From: Virgisporangium ochraceum
Lineage (GTDB): Bacteria > Actinomycetota > Actinomycetes > Mycobacteriales > Micromonosporaceae
Length of the DNA stretch: 64,000 bases
Direction: 5' to 3'
NCBI RefSeq assembly: GCF_016863655.1
Contig: NZ_BOPH01000081.1
Coordinates: 1-64,000 of the forward strand
Shown piece after piece: positions 43,848 through 51,702 of the stretch; position 1 is the first letter of the stretch; each line of letters opens with the position of its first letter. The notes beneath the pieces were generated by a model, which saw nothing but the letters and a program-made list of their open reading frames with translations, had not been told where the DNA came from and did not search any database. Position numbers and translations under genes: made by a program.

Positions 43848-44626
43848 TACGTGCGCACAGGGTCCGGGCGGGCGACGTCCGCCCGGACCCCCGGCCCGGA
43901 CGCCCCGAACAGCCGGCCGTGCAGGACGGTCAGCTGCGGGTCGACGTCCATGTCCAGGTGGGTGCGGAAGCTCGCGACGGCCTCGCGGTACGCCCGCGTC
44001 ACCGCGCCCGGCTCCCGGAGGCGGTGGTGACCGATCATGCGCAGCCGCCAGGCCCGGCTCTCGGTCGGCGCCACGGCGAGCAGCCGGCGCAGCTGGTCGA
44101 CGGCCGTGGCCGGCTGCCCGAGCCGCAGCCAGACCTCGGCGAGGTCGGTGGCGGCCGCGGTCCGCTCGTCGTCGAGGGCGGCCAGCCAGCCGGCCAGCGG
44201 TCCGTGGCGCGGCACCGACTCCGCGGCCCGGTCGTCGCGCCACAGCCGCAGCGCCTGCTCCAGCCGGGCCGCGGCGGCGACCAGGTCGCAGTCGCGAACA
44301 GCCGAGCGGCCCAGCTCGCACAGGTGACGGAACCGCACGTGGTCGCAGTCCTCCGGCCGGGTCGACAGGACGTAGCCGCCTTCGCGTTCGTGCAGCGTGT
44401 CGAACCCGACGACCCGACGCAGCCGGTGCACGTAGGTGCGCAGGTTGGCGAGGGCGGAGGCCGGTGGTTCCGTCCACAGGCACTCGAAGAGCCGGGTCTG
44501 GCCGACGTGCGTACCGCACCGCACGGCCAACGCGACGGCGAGGGCGGCCACCTTGCCCGAGCCGAGCGGCTGGCGCCGCCCGTCACGCACCACCTCGACC
44601 GGGCCGAGGATGTGAAAGGTCGGCAT
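43826..44626 (-). CDS. SARP-type transcriptional regulator
   Basis: 266 residues. Residues ~1-90 are a winged-helix DNA-binding domain of OmpR shape (FHILGPVEVVRDGRRQPLGSGK, LANLRTYVHRLRRVVG), ~95-240 a BTAD domain of TPR-like helices. It lacks the NB-ARC and TPR parts of AfsR, so it is a small SARP. Its 3' end overlaps the precursor gene tail by 22 bp, convergently. It probably activates the peptide module. Family members usually bind heptameric direct repeats. Confidence 0.88.
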   Translation of the reverse strand: MPTFHILGPVEVVRDGRRQPLGSGKVAALAVALAVRCGTHVGQTRLFECLWTEPPASALANLRTYVHRLRRVVGFDTLHEREGGYVLSTRPEDCDHVRFRHLCELGRSAVRDCDLVAAAARLEQALRLWRDDRAAESVPRHGPLAGWLAALDDERTAAATDLAEVWLRLGQPATAVDQLRRLLAVAPTESRAWRLRMIGHHRLREPGAVTRAYREAVASFRTHLDMDVDPQLTVLHGRLFGASGPGVRADVARPDPVRTYQQQPLL

Positions 44627-44757
44627 CGCACCCTCCCGCGCGACCGGCAGCCCGTCGGCGACCGGCCGCGCGACCGCGACCGGCCGCCCGCCCCCCGTGG
44701 GCTGTCACTGCCGAAGCGGGACGATATTCCGGCCGGCGATAGACCGGCGATAGGTCG

Positions 44758-47628
44758 CTACCCGGTGACCACCCGCGTGGATCGGCCGGCCGTCAACCGG
44801 TCCAGCTCGTCGCGGACCTGGTCGGCCTCCGGGTGGCCGAGCTCGTCGAGGATCGCCACCGCCTCCCGGAGCAGCGCGAGCGCGCCGGCGGGGTCGCCGG
44901 CACGCTCCATCGCCTCGGCCAGGTTCGCCGAGACCCGGCCCTCCAGGTACCGGTCGCCGAGGCGTTGCGCCCCGTCGAGCGCCTCCCGGTAGACGGCGAC
45001 GGCTCCCGCCTGGTCGTCGAGGTGGGTGCGGATGAAGCCGATGCTGTCCAGGACGGAGATCAGGACGTGCTGGTCGTCGAGGTCGTCGACCAAATCGCGG
45101 GCCTGTTCGCAGTACGCGAGCGCGGCCCGGTACTCACCGAGGTGGGCGAGGTTCCAGCCGATCGCGTTGCGGCAGTCGGCCTCGGCCGTCCGGTAGCCGG
45201 CGGCACTGAACAACGCGAGCGCCGCCTCGTTCTGCCGCAGGGCGCCCGCGTGGTCGCCCTGCAACTCCTGCAGCCACGCCAGCCCCCGCCGGACATGCCC
45301 CTGGCCGCGGAGGTCACCCAGTCCGTCGAAGATCCGCAGCGCCCGCCGGTAGTGGTCGTCGGCGTCGGTCAACCGGCCCAGCCGGGCGTAGGCCCGGCCG
45401 AGCCCGCGGTGGGCGTGCGCCTGCTTGGCCCGGTCGTCGAGGGACCGCGCGGCGTGCAGCGCCGTCTGCTGGATCCGTACCCAGTCCTGCCAGTGGCCGC
45501 GCCGCTGGACGTGGTCGGCCAGGGCCCAGGTCAGCAGCCACGCCGTCGGGTACCGGCCGGCGGTGGCGGCCCGGTCGACCGCGGCGAGCAGCACCGGGTA
45601 CTCGGCGTCCAGCCACGCCTGCGCGTGGTCGCGGTCGGCCAGCCGTTCCGGCGTCGTGCCCGGTGCCGGGGTGCCCGGCTCGATCCGGTCCCGGTGCGGG
45701 TGCAGCAGCAGCGCGGCGGCGTAGGCGGTGTGCTGGTAGTGGTCGAGCACCCGCCGCAGGGTCGCCGACCGCTCGGTGGCCGGGTCCTCCGACGCGGCGA
45801 GCTCGGCGGCGTAGGCGCGCAGCAGGTCGTGGGCGGTGTACCGGCCGGGCACCGGCTCGTCGACGAGGTGGGCGCGGGCCAGTTCGGTCAGCAGCGCGCG
45901 GGTCGGGCCCGCGTCGAGGCCGGCGAGACTGGCCGCGGCGGCCGCGGTGATGTCCGGACCCGGATGCAGCCCCAGCTGACGGAACAGCGTCGCGGCCGGC
46001 GGGCTGACGCTGCGGTAGGACCAGGAGAACACCGCACGCAGGTCGGTGGTCGCGTCGTCGCTGTCGAGCGGGTCGGGCAGGCCGCGGAGCTGCCGTACCT
46101 CCTCGACGAGCGCGTGCAGGGCGCTGTCGGGGCGCTGCGCGGCCCGCGCCGCCATCAGCGTGAGCGCCAGCGGCAGCCCGGCGCAGTAGGTCACGATCCC
46201 GGACGTCGCGTCGGGTTCGGCGTGGATCCGGCGCGGACCGATCCGGTGGGCGAGCAGGTCCCGCGCCTCGGCGGGGGTCAGCACGTCCAGTTCGAGGGGA
46301 CGCGCGCCCTCGGCGGCGACCAGGCCGGCCAACCGGTTGCGGCTGGTGACCAGGGCGAGGCAGCCCGCGGAGCCGGGAATGAGCGGACGGACCTGCTCGG
46401 CGTCGCGGGCGTTGTCCAGCACGACCAGCACCCGCCGACCGGCCAGCACGCTGCGGTAGAGCGCCGCCAGCGCGTCGAGGTCGGACGGTATGCGCTGCAC
46501 GGGCACCTCCAGCGCGATCAGGAAGCCGCGCAGTGCCGCGGCGGGCTCGGTGGTCGCACCGGCCGGCCCGAACCCCCGCAGGTTGGCGTAGAGCTGGCCG
46601 TCCGGGAACCGCTCGGCCACCCGGTGGGCCCAGTGCACCGCCAGCGCGGTCTTGCCCACGCCCGCCGTCCCGGCGATCACGGCGATGGGTACGGCCGCGG
46701 GTGCGCCGGCACCCGGGGGACCGGCGTCGGACCGCATCGCGTCGAGCCGCCGCAGGTACGTCTCCCGGCCGGTGAACCCGGCGATGTCGGTGGGCAGCTG
46801 GCGCGGCACGACCGCCGGCGGCCGGTCCCGTACCGACGGCCGGTCGGCGACCACCGCCACCGCGGCGGACCCCGGGAGCGGTGGCAGCTCGGCCCGGTTG
46901 AGGATCGCCCGGTGCAGCTGCCGTAGCTCGTCCCCGGGCTCCAGGCCCAGCTCGGCGACGAGGGTCCGGCGCGCGGCGTCGTAGGCGGCCAGCGCCGCGG
47001 GAACGTCGCCGGCCAGGTAGACCGCCCGGACCAGCAACGCGTGGGTCCGTTCCCGCAGCGGCTCGCGCAGCAGCAGGTCGTGCGCCTGCCGGGCGGCCGC
47101 CTCGTGGGAGCCCAGCGCCAGCAGCGCCTCGATGCACTCGTCGAGCAGCGTCGCGCGCTCCTGGTCGAGCGCCACCCGCCAGGCCGACAGCCACCGGCCG
47201 GCGGCGACGTCGGCGGCGGCCGGACCGCGCCAGAGCGCCGCGGCGGCGGAGAACCGCTCGATGGCCGCCGGCAGGTCACCGCGCCGCGCGCGGTCCCGGC
47301 CCTCGCGGGCCAGGTCGCGGAAGCACGGCAGGTCGAACCCGGCCGGGTCGACGCTGAGCTCGTAGCTCTGGCCGCGCTTGACCAGCCGCGCCACCGGGGG
47401 CTCCGCGGTGAGCAGCCGACGCAGGTTCGCCGTGTACATCTGGGCGTTCGCGGTCGCCGACGCGGGCGGGTGCTCGTCCCACAGCTCGTCGATCAGCTCG
47501 GTCAGGTCGACGGTGTCGTTCGCGCGGGCCAGCAGCATCGCCAGCACCGTGCGCTGCTTCGGCGCGCCGAGCGGTAGCGGGCGGTCACCGCGGAACGCCT
47601 CCAGCGGACCGAGTATCCGCACCTGCAA
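44758..47628 (-). CDS. AfsR/SARP-type regulator with NB-ARC and TPR domains
   Basis: 956 residues from TTG 47628 (reads MQVRILGPLEAF), with GGAGG five bases upstream; GTG at 47622 is the alternative. Order: winged helix (~1-95), BTAD (~100-245), NB-ARC ATPase (~275-560; Walker A IAGTAGVGKTA, Walker B VLVVLDNARDAE, GLPLAL), then TPR repeats (~640-940; HRGLGRAYARLG, ALRQNEAALALF, GDRYLEGRVSANLAE). AfsR-like proteins couple signals to secondary metabolism. Same strand as and 131 bp upstream of the small SARP. May control the peptide module or a distant locus. Confidence 0.9.
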   Translation of the reverse strand: MQVRILGPLEAFRGDRPLPLGAPKQRTVLAMLLARANDTVDLTELIDELWDEHPPASATANAQMYTANLRRLLTAEPPVARLVKRGQSYELSVDPAGFDLPCFRDLAREGRDRARRGDLPAAIERFSAAAALWRGPAAADVAAGRWLSAWRVALDQERATLLDECIEALLALGSHEAAARQAHDLLLREPLRERTHALLVRAVYLAGDVPAALAAYDAARRTLVAELGLEPGDELRQLHRAILNRAELPPLPGSAAVAVVADRPSVRDRPPAVVPRQLPTDIAGFTGRETYLRRLDAMRSDAGPPGAGAPAAVPIAVIAGTAGVGKTALAVHWAHRVAERFPDGQLYANLRGFGPAGATTEPAAALRGFLIALEVPVQRIPSDLDALAALYRSVLAGRRVLVVLDNARDAEQVRPLIPGSAGCLALVTSRNRLAGLVAAEGARPLELDVLTPAEARDLLAHRIGPRRIHAEPDATSGIVTYCAGLPLALTLMAARAAQRPDSALHALVEEVRQLRGLPDPLDSDDATTDLRAVFSWSYRSVSPPAATLFRQLGLHPGPDITAAAAASLAGLDAGPTRALLTELARAHLVDEPVPGRYTAHDLLRAYAAELAASEDPATERSATLRRVLDHYQHTAYAAALLLHPHRDRIEPGTPAPGTTPERLADRDHAQAWLDAEYPVLLAAVDRAATAGRYPTAWLLTWALADHVQRRGHWQDWVRIQQTALHAARSLDDRAKQAHAHRGLGRAYARLGRLTDADDHYRRALRIFDGLGDLRGQGHVRRGLAWLQELQGDHAGALRQNEAALALFSAAGYRTAEADCRNAIGWNLAHLGEYRAALAYCEQARDLVDDLDDQHVLISVLDSIGFIRTHLDDQAGAVAVYREALDGAQRLGDRYLEGRVSANLAEAMERAGDPAGALALLREAVAILDELGHPEADQVRDELDRLTAGRSTRVVTG

Positions 47629-47735
47629 AACAACCTCCGCCGGCCGGCAGCGAACGGGCATGACCGGTTCCCCAATGTACGGGCCGGGCGCACCACGTCG
47701 CCGCCAGGTTTCGGCACCTGCCGGTGCGCCGGCGG

Positions 47736-48104
47736 TCAGGCCCGGTCGTGGAGCGTGATCTGGTAGCCGTCGGGGTCGGCGAAGGTGAACGTGCGGCCGA
47801 ACGGGCCGTCGACCGGCGCGGAGACGATCGGGTGCCCGTCGGCCACGAGCGCGTCGTGGATGGCCTGGACCTCGGTGGCGTGCAGCCAGATCGCGGCCCC
47901 GATGCCGGGCCGGTCGACGGAGTCGAGGTCGGTGCCGGGAACCACGTCGCGCAGCGCGAACGCGATCGGCGTGGTCTCGAAGACGACGGCGTGGGGAGGT
48001 CCGGCCGGCGAGCGGACGAGCCCCAGGTACCGCTCGTAGAACGCCTGTGACGCCGCGAGGTCGCGCGCCTGGAGCGAGATGAAGTCGGGACCGGTGACGG
48101 GCAT
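47736..48104 (-). CDS. VOC family (glyoxalase-like) protein
   Basis: 122 residues from ATG 48104 after GAGGAG. Single VOC domain: FISLQARDLAASQAFYERYL at the start and FTFADPDGYQITLHD at the end, typical of glyoxalase/bleomycin-resistance/dioxygenase folds. Such proteins detoxify or bind small electrophiles or drugs. It is divergent from a MarR regulator with two operator palindromes between, so it is likely the regulator's target. Confidence 0.88.
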   Translation of the reverse strand: MPVTGPDFISLQARDLAASQAFYERYLGLVRSPAGPPHAVVFETTPIAFALRDVVPGTDLDSVDRPGIGAAIWLHATEVQAIHDALVADGHPIVSAPVDGPFGRTFTFADPDGYQITLHDRA

Positions 48105-48134
48105 GGTGGTGCTCCTCGGGATGTCGACAATGCA

Positions 48135-48150
48135 TGTCAGTTTGCTGACA
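48135..48150. promoter_or_regulatory. MarR-type operator 1
   Basis: TGTCAG-TTTG-CTGACA, perfect 6-bp arms with a 4-bp centre. It lies 31 bp upstream of the VOC start, suited to repressing that gene. Confidence 0.8.
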
Positions 48151-48162
48151 CGCACGAGAGTA

Positions 48163-48178
48163 TGTCAGAATCCTGACA
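48163..48178. promoter_or_regulatory. MarR-type operator 2
   Basis: TGTCAG-AATC-CTGACA, same arms as operator 1 and 28 bp downstream centre to centre. Its last base is the A of the MarR ATG, so binding would block marR start and suggests a leaderless or very short transcript leader. Confidence 0.8.
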
Positions 48179-48642
48179 TGAGTCAAGACGGTGCCGGCAT
48201 CGACCTGGAGACGTCGCTGGGCTACCTGCTGAAGGAGGCGTCGAGCGCGTTGCGCGCGGCCATGGAGGAGGTGCTGCGCCCGCTCGGGATGAACGTGACC
48301 CGCTACGCCTGCCTCGAGCTGCTGGCCCAGCGGCCGGGCCTGTCGAACTCCGAGCTCGCGCGGGGCGCGTTCGTGACCAGGCAGTCGATGAACGTGCTGT
48401 TGCAGGCCCTGGAGCGGGAGGGCTACGTGACCAGGCCCGCGGAGGCGCCCGTCGGCAAGGTGCTCCCCACGCGGCTGACGTCCCGCGGCCGGCGCAGCCT
48501 GGAGAAGGCGACCGTGGCGGTCCGGTCCGTCGAGCTCAGGATGGTCGCCGGGCTGACCGGGGCCGAGCGGTCCGACGCGTTCCGGCTCCTGCGGACCATG
48601 GTCGACTCGCTGCGCGCACCGGAGCCCGGCACCGGCACGTGA
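48178..48642 (+). CDS. MarR-family transcriptional regulator
   Basis: 154 residues from ATG 48178. Winged helix-turn-helix at ~45-110 (LSNSELARGAFVTRQSMNVLLQALEREGYV). Helical ends for dimerisation. No ribosome site before the ATG and the operator abuts it. It likely represses itself and the VOC gene and is released by a small phenolic-type ligand, as usual for MarR proteins. Confidence 0.9.
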   Translation: MSQDGAGIDLETSLGYLLKEASSALRAAMEEVLRPLGMNVTRYACLELLAQRPGLSNSELARGAFVTRQSMNVLLQALEREGYVTRPAEAPVGKVLPTRLTSRGRRSLEKATVAVRSVELRMVAGLTGAERSDAFRLLRTMVDSLRAPEPGTGT

Positions 48643-48696
48643 ACTCGTCGCAACATTGACGAGACGCGATGTTCACACTTACAGTTCGAGCGGCGA

Positions 48697-48708
48697 GAGA
48701 GCGCTCTC
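48697..48708. promoter_or_regulatory. LacI-type palindrome upstream of GH81
   Basis: GAGAGCGCTCTC, a perfect 12-bp palindrome with a central CG, 30 bp before the GH81 start. It is similar in form to the site at 40560 but with different flanks; a carbohydrate-responsive repressor is likely. Confidence 0.55.
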
Positions 48709-48737
48709 ACAGATGGTGTGCCGAAGGTGGAGGCGTC

Positions 48738-51692
48738 ATGGGACCAGTCTTCCGACGTGCGAGCTCAGACGGTTCCCGGCTTTCACGGACCCCGTCCGGC
48801 CGGACCCTCGCCCTGGCCGCCGCCGCGGTGCTCGCGGCCGCGCTGGGAGCGGTGGCCTTCGGCGGAGCGACCCCCGCGGCCCCCGTCGGTTCGGGCAGCT
48901 ACACCGAGACCCTGCCGGCCGGCGCGAGCCTGCCGGTCGGCTGCGGAGACCTCGCCACGAACCCCCGGCAGTTCATGACCGCCAACGCGCCGGCCGGCCC
49001 GGTGCCGACGAACGACTGGTGGTCGTCGCTGGTCTTCAAGAAGTTCGACTGCTCCTACAGCGAGAACCTGCACGCGCACCCGATCAGCTACGACACCACC
49101 GCCGGCGGGCTGGGCTTCTCCTACAACACCACGCCCCAGATCAGCGGTTCGAGCACCGGCGTCGGTGAGTACCACTACATCTACCAGGAGGACTTCACCG
49201 CCGGGGTGACCGGGCTCAACGCGCCGCGCACCCTGGTCGACGGCTGGACCGACTGGACCGTCACGCCGTACTGGAGCGACGGCACCCGCACCATGAAGGC
49301 GACCATCGGCCACGGCCTGCCGTTCGCGTACTTCCAGGTCACCGGCGGCAACGCCCAGATCACCGCGAAGAGCACGCGGACCGTCTGGTCCAACAGCGGC
49401 TCGCGGATCGGCTACACGGTCGCCGGCCGGGACTACGTCGCGTACGCGCCGTCCGGTGCCACCTGGGCGGTGAGCGGCACCGTCATCACGTCCACGCTCG
49501 CGGGCCGGGGCTACTTCTCGATCGCCGTGCTGCCCACCGCGTCGGGCACCAGCACCGCGGACAAGGTCGCGCTGGCGAACAGCTACGGGACCTACGCGCA
49601 CAATCACGTCACCGGCACCCGCGTGTCGTACACGTACAACCAGAGCACCAGCCGGGTCGCCACCACGTACACGTACACGACCACCGCCCGCGAGGGCAGC
49701 GGCTCCGGGACCGTCATCGGCCTCTACCCGCACCAGTGGCGGGCGCTGTCGAGCGGGACGCCGATCGCGCAGAGCTACGTCACCGCCCGCGGCGCGATGA
49801 GAACCCTCGTCGGTGCCTCGTCCTACACCACGTCGGCGGTCTTCACCGGCGTACTGCCCGAGGTCCCCGCCGTGGCCGACAGCTCCGGCTCCGACCTGAG
49901 CACCCTCAACGGCTACCTCGACCAGGTCAAGGCCAACCCGGTCAACGTGCTCGGCAACGACACCTACTGGACCGGCAAGGCGCTGGGCGTCGGCGCGCGG
50001 ATCGCCGAGATCGCCGACCAGGTCGGCCGCACCGACGTCCGCGACGCCGCCCTGGCCGCCATCCGGGCCCGGCTGACCGACTGGTTCACCGCGTCGCAGG
50101 GCAAGACGCAGCGGCTGTTCTACTACGACCGCAACTGGGGCACCCTGATCGGCTACCCCGCCTCGTACGGGTCGGACGCCGAGCTCAACGACCACCACTT
50201 CCACTACGGCTACTACATCGCCGCCGCCGCGACGCTGGCCAAGTTCGACCCGGCGTGGGCCGCGAACTCCGCCTACGGCGGCATGGTGGACCTGCTGATC
50301 CGCGACGCCAACAACTACGACCGCGGCGACAACCGGTTCCCGTACCTGCGCGACTTCGACATCTACGCCGGCCACGACTGGGCGGCCGGGCACGGCGCGT
50401 TCTTCGCCGGCAACAACCAGGAGTCCTCGTCGGAGGGGATGAACTTCGCCAACGCCCTGATCCAGTGGGGACAGGCGACCGGCAACACCGCGATCCGCGA
50501 CGCCGGCATCTTCATCTGGACGACGCAGTCGGCCGCGATCAACGAGTACTGGTTCGACACGCGCAACGAGAACTTCCCGGCCGCCTTCGGCCACGGCACC
50601 GTCGGCATGGTCTGGGGCGACGGCGGCGCGTACGCCACCTGGTTCTCCGCCGCTCCGGAGCAGATCCAGGGCATCAACATGCTCCCCGTGACCGGCGGGC
50701 ACTTCTACCTCGGCAACGACCCGGCCTACGTGCGGAGCAACTACGCCGAGCTGGTCCGCAACGCCGGCCGCGAACCCGCGCTGTGGCAGGACATCGCCTG
50801 GCAGTACCTGGCGCTCGGCGACGGCGACGGCGCGCTGTCCAGGTTCCGGGCCAACAGCGGCTACACGCCCGAGGAGGGGGAGACGAAGGCGCACACGTTC
50901 CACTGGATCCGCAACCTCGCCGCCCTCGGCACGGTCGACCTCGGCGTCACCGCCAACCACCCGCTGTTCCGGGTGTTCACGAAGAACGGCGCCCGCACCT
51001 ACGTCGCGTCCAACATCACCAACGCGGCGATCACGGTGACCTTCTCCGACGGCCGGGTGCTGACGGTGCCGGCCGGGAAGACGGTCGCCAGCGGCGCGCA
51101 GAACTGGTCCGGCGGCAACGCCACCGGCGGCGGGATCAACCCGAGCCCGTCCGGCGGCAGCCCGTCGCCGTCGAACCCGTCGCCGTCGGCCTCGCAGTCG
51201 TCCTCCGCACCGCCGACCGGCGGGGGAGCGGTCCGCTACCTGCAGGCCAACGGCGTCCTCGCCGGCTCCGCGGGCAGCGCCGGCACCGCGACCGTGGTCA
51301 AGGCGTCCGGTGCCAACGACAACCAGCCGCACTCGCCGACCACCTTCACCGCGACGGGCCTGAACCTGACGTACCGGTCGGGCGCCGCGACCACGTTCAC
51401 CTTCTCCGTCGACGCCGGCACCTGGGTCGGCAACGCCACCCAGGTCCGCGTCTCCTACGACCTGACCGGCAACGGCAGCTTCGACCGGGTGGAGACCTAC
51501 CGGTACTTCGCCACCGACCCGGTGACCGGGTGGGAGCGGTACACCGACGGCGTCGGCCAGATCACCACGACGGGGTCGTTCGGCAACCTGGTGAACGGCA
51601 CGGTCAAGGTGGAGATCTGGAGTGCGATCGGCCCCGGGCCGAGCACGGTGTCGCTGGGCGCGCTGTCCACGCTGACGCTGCCGTACCAGTGA
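48738..51692 (+). CDS. Secreted GH81 endo-beta-1,3-glucanase
   Basis: 984 residues from ATG 48738 after GGTGGAGG. A signal/TM segment (~25-45, LALAAAAVLAAALGAVAFGG) precedes the GH81 domain (~60-790) with VPTNDWWSSLVF, DAELNDHHFHYGYYIAAAA and the acid/base region NNQESSSEGMNFANALIQWG. Then a Pro/Ser linker (SPSPSNPSPSASQSS, ~810-840) and a beta-sandwich C-terminal domain (~845-984) of the CBM56-like kind. It cleaves beta-1,3-glucan such as fungal wall or callose. Possible antifungal or plant-polymer role with the pectate lyase. Confidence 0.9.
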   Translation: MGPVFRRASSDGSRLSRTPSGRTLALAAAAVLAAALGAVAFGGATPAAPVGSGSYTETLPAGASLPVGCGDLATNPRQFMTANAPAGPVPTNDWWSSLVFKKFDCSYSENLHAHPISYDTTAGGLGFSYNTTPQISGSSTGVGEYHYIYQEDFTAGVTGLNAPRTLVDGWTDWTVTPYWSDGTRTMKATIGHGLPFAYFQVTGGNAQITAKSTRTVWSNSGSRIGYTVAGRDYVAYAPSGATWAVSGTVITSTLAGRGYFSIAVLPTASGTSTADKVALANSYGTYAHNHVTGTRVSYTYNQSTSRVATTYTYTTTAREGSGSGTVIGLYPHQWRALSSGTPIAQSYVTARGAMRTLVGASSYTTSAVFTGVLPEVPAVADSSGSDLSTLNGYLDQVKANPVNVLGNDTYWTGKALGVGARIAEIADQVGRTDVRDAALAAIRARLTDWFTASQGKTQRLFYYDRNWGTLIGYPASYGSDAELNDHHFHYGYYIAAAATLAKFDPAWAANSAYGGMVDLLIRDANNYDRGDNRFPYLRDFDIYAGHDWAAGHGAFFAGNNQESSSEGMNFANALIQWGQATGNTAIRDAGIFIWTTQSAAINEYWFDTRNENFPAAFGHGTVGMVWGDGGAYATWFSAAPEQIQGINMLPVTGGHFYLGNDPAYVRSNYAELVRNAGREPALWQDIAWQYLALGDGDGALSRFRANSGYTPEEGETKAHTFHWIRNLAALGTVDLGVTANHPLFRVFTKNGARTYVASNITNAAITVTFSDGRVLTVPAGKTVASGAQNWSGGNATGGGINPSPSGGSPSPSNPSPSASQSSSAPPTGGGAVRYLQANGVLAGSAGSAGTATVVKASGANDNQPHSPTTFTATGLNLTYRSGAATTFTFSVDAGTWVGNATQVRVSYDLTGNGSFDRVETYRYFATDPVTGWERYTDGVGQITTTGSFGNLVNGTVKVEIWSAIGPGPSTVSLGALSTLTLPYQ

Positions 51693-51702
51693 CCCCGCGG
51701 GT

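Noticed and set aside
47622..48186. N-terminal extension of the AfsR-like protein up to 1,142 residues
   Set aside because: The extension is antisense-like over the VOC gene; SARP proteins begin at the MxVRILGPLE motif and a GGAGG site lies just before it.
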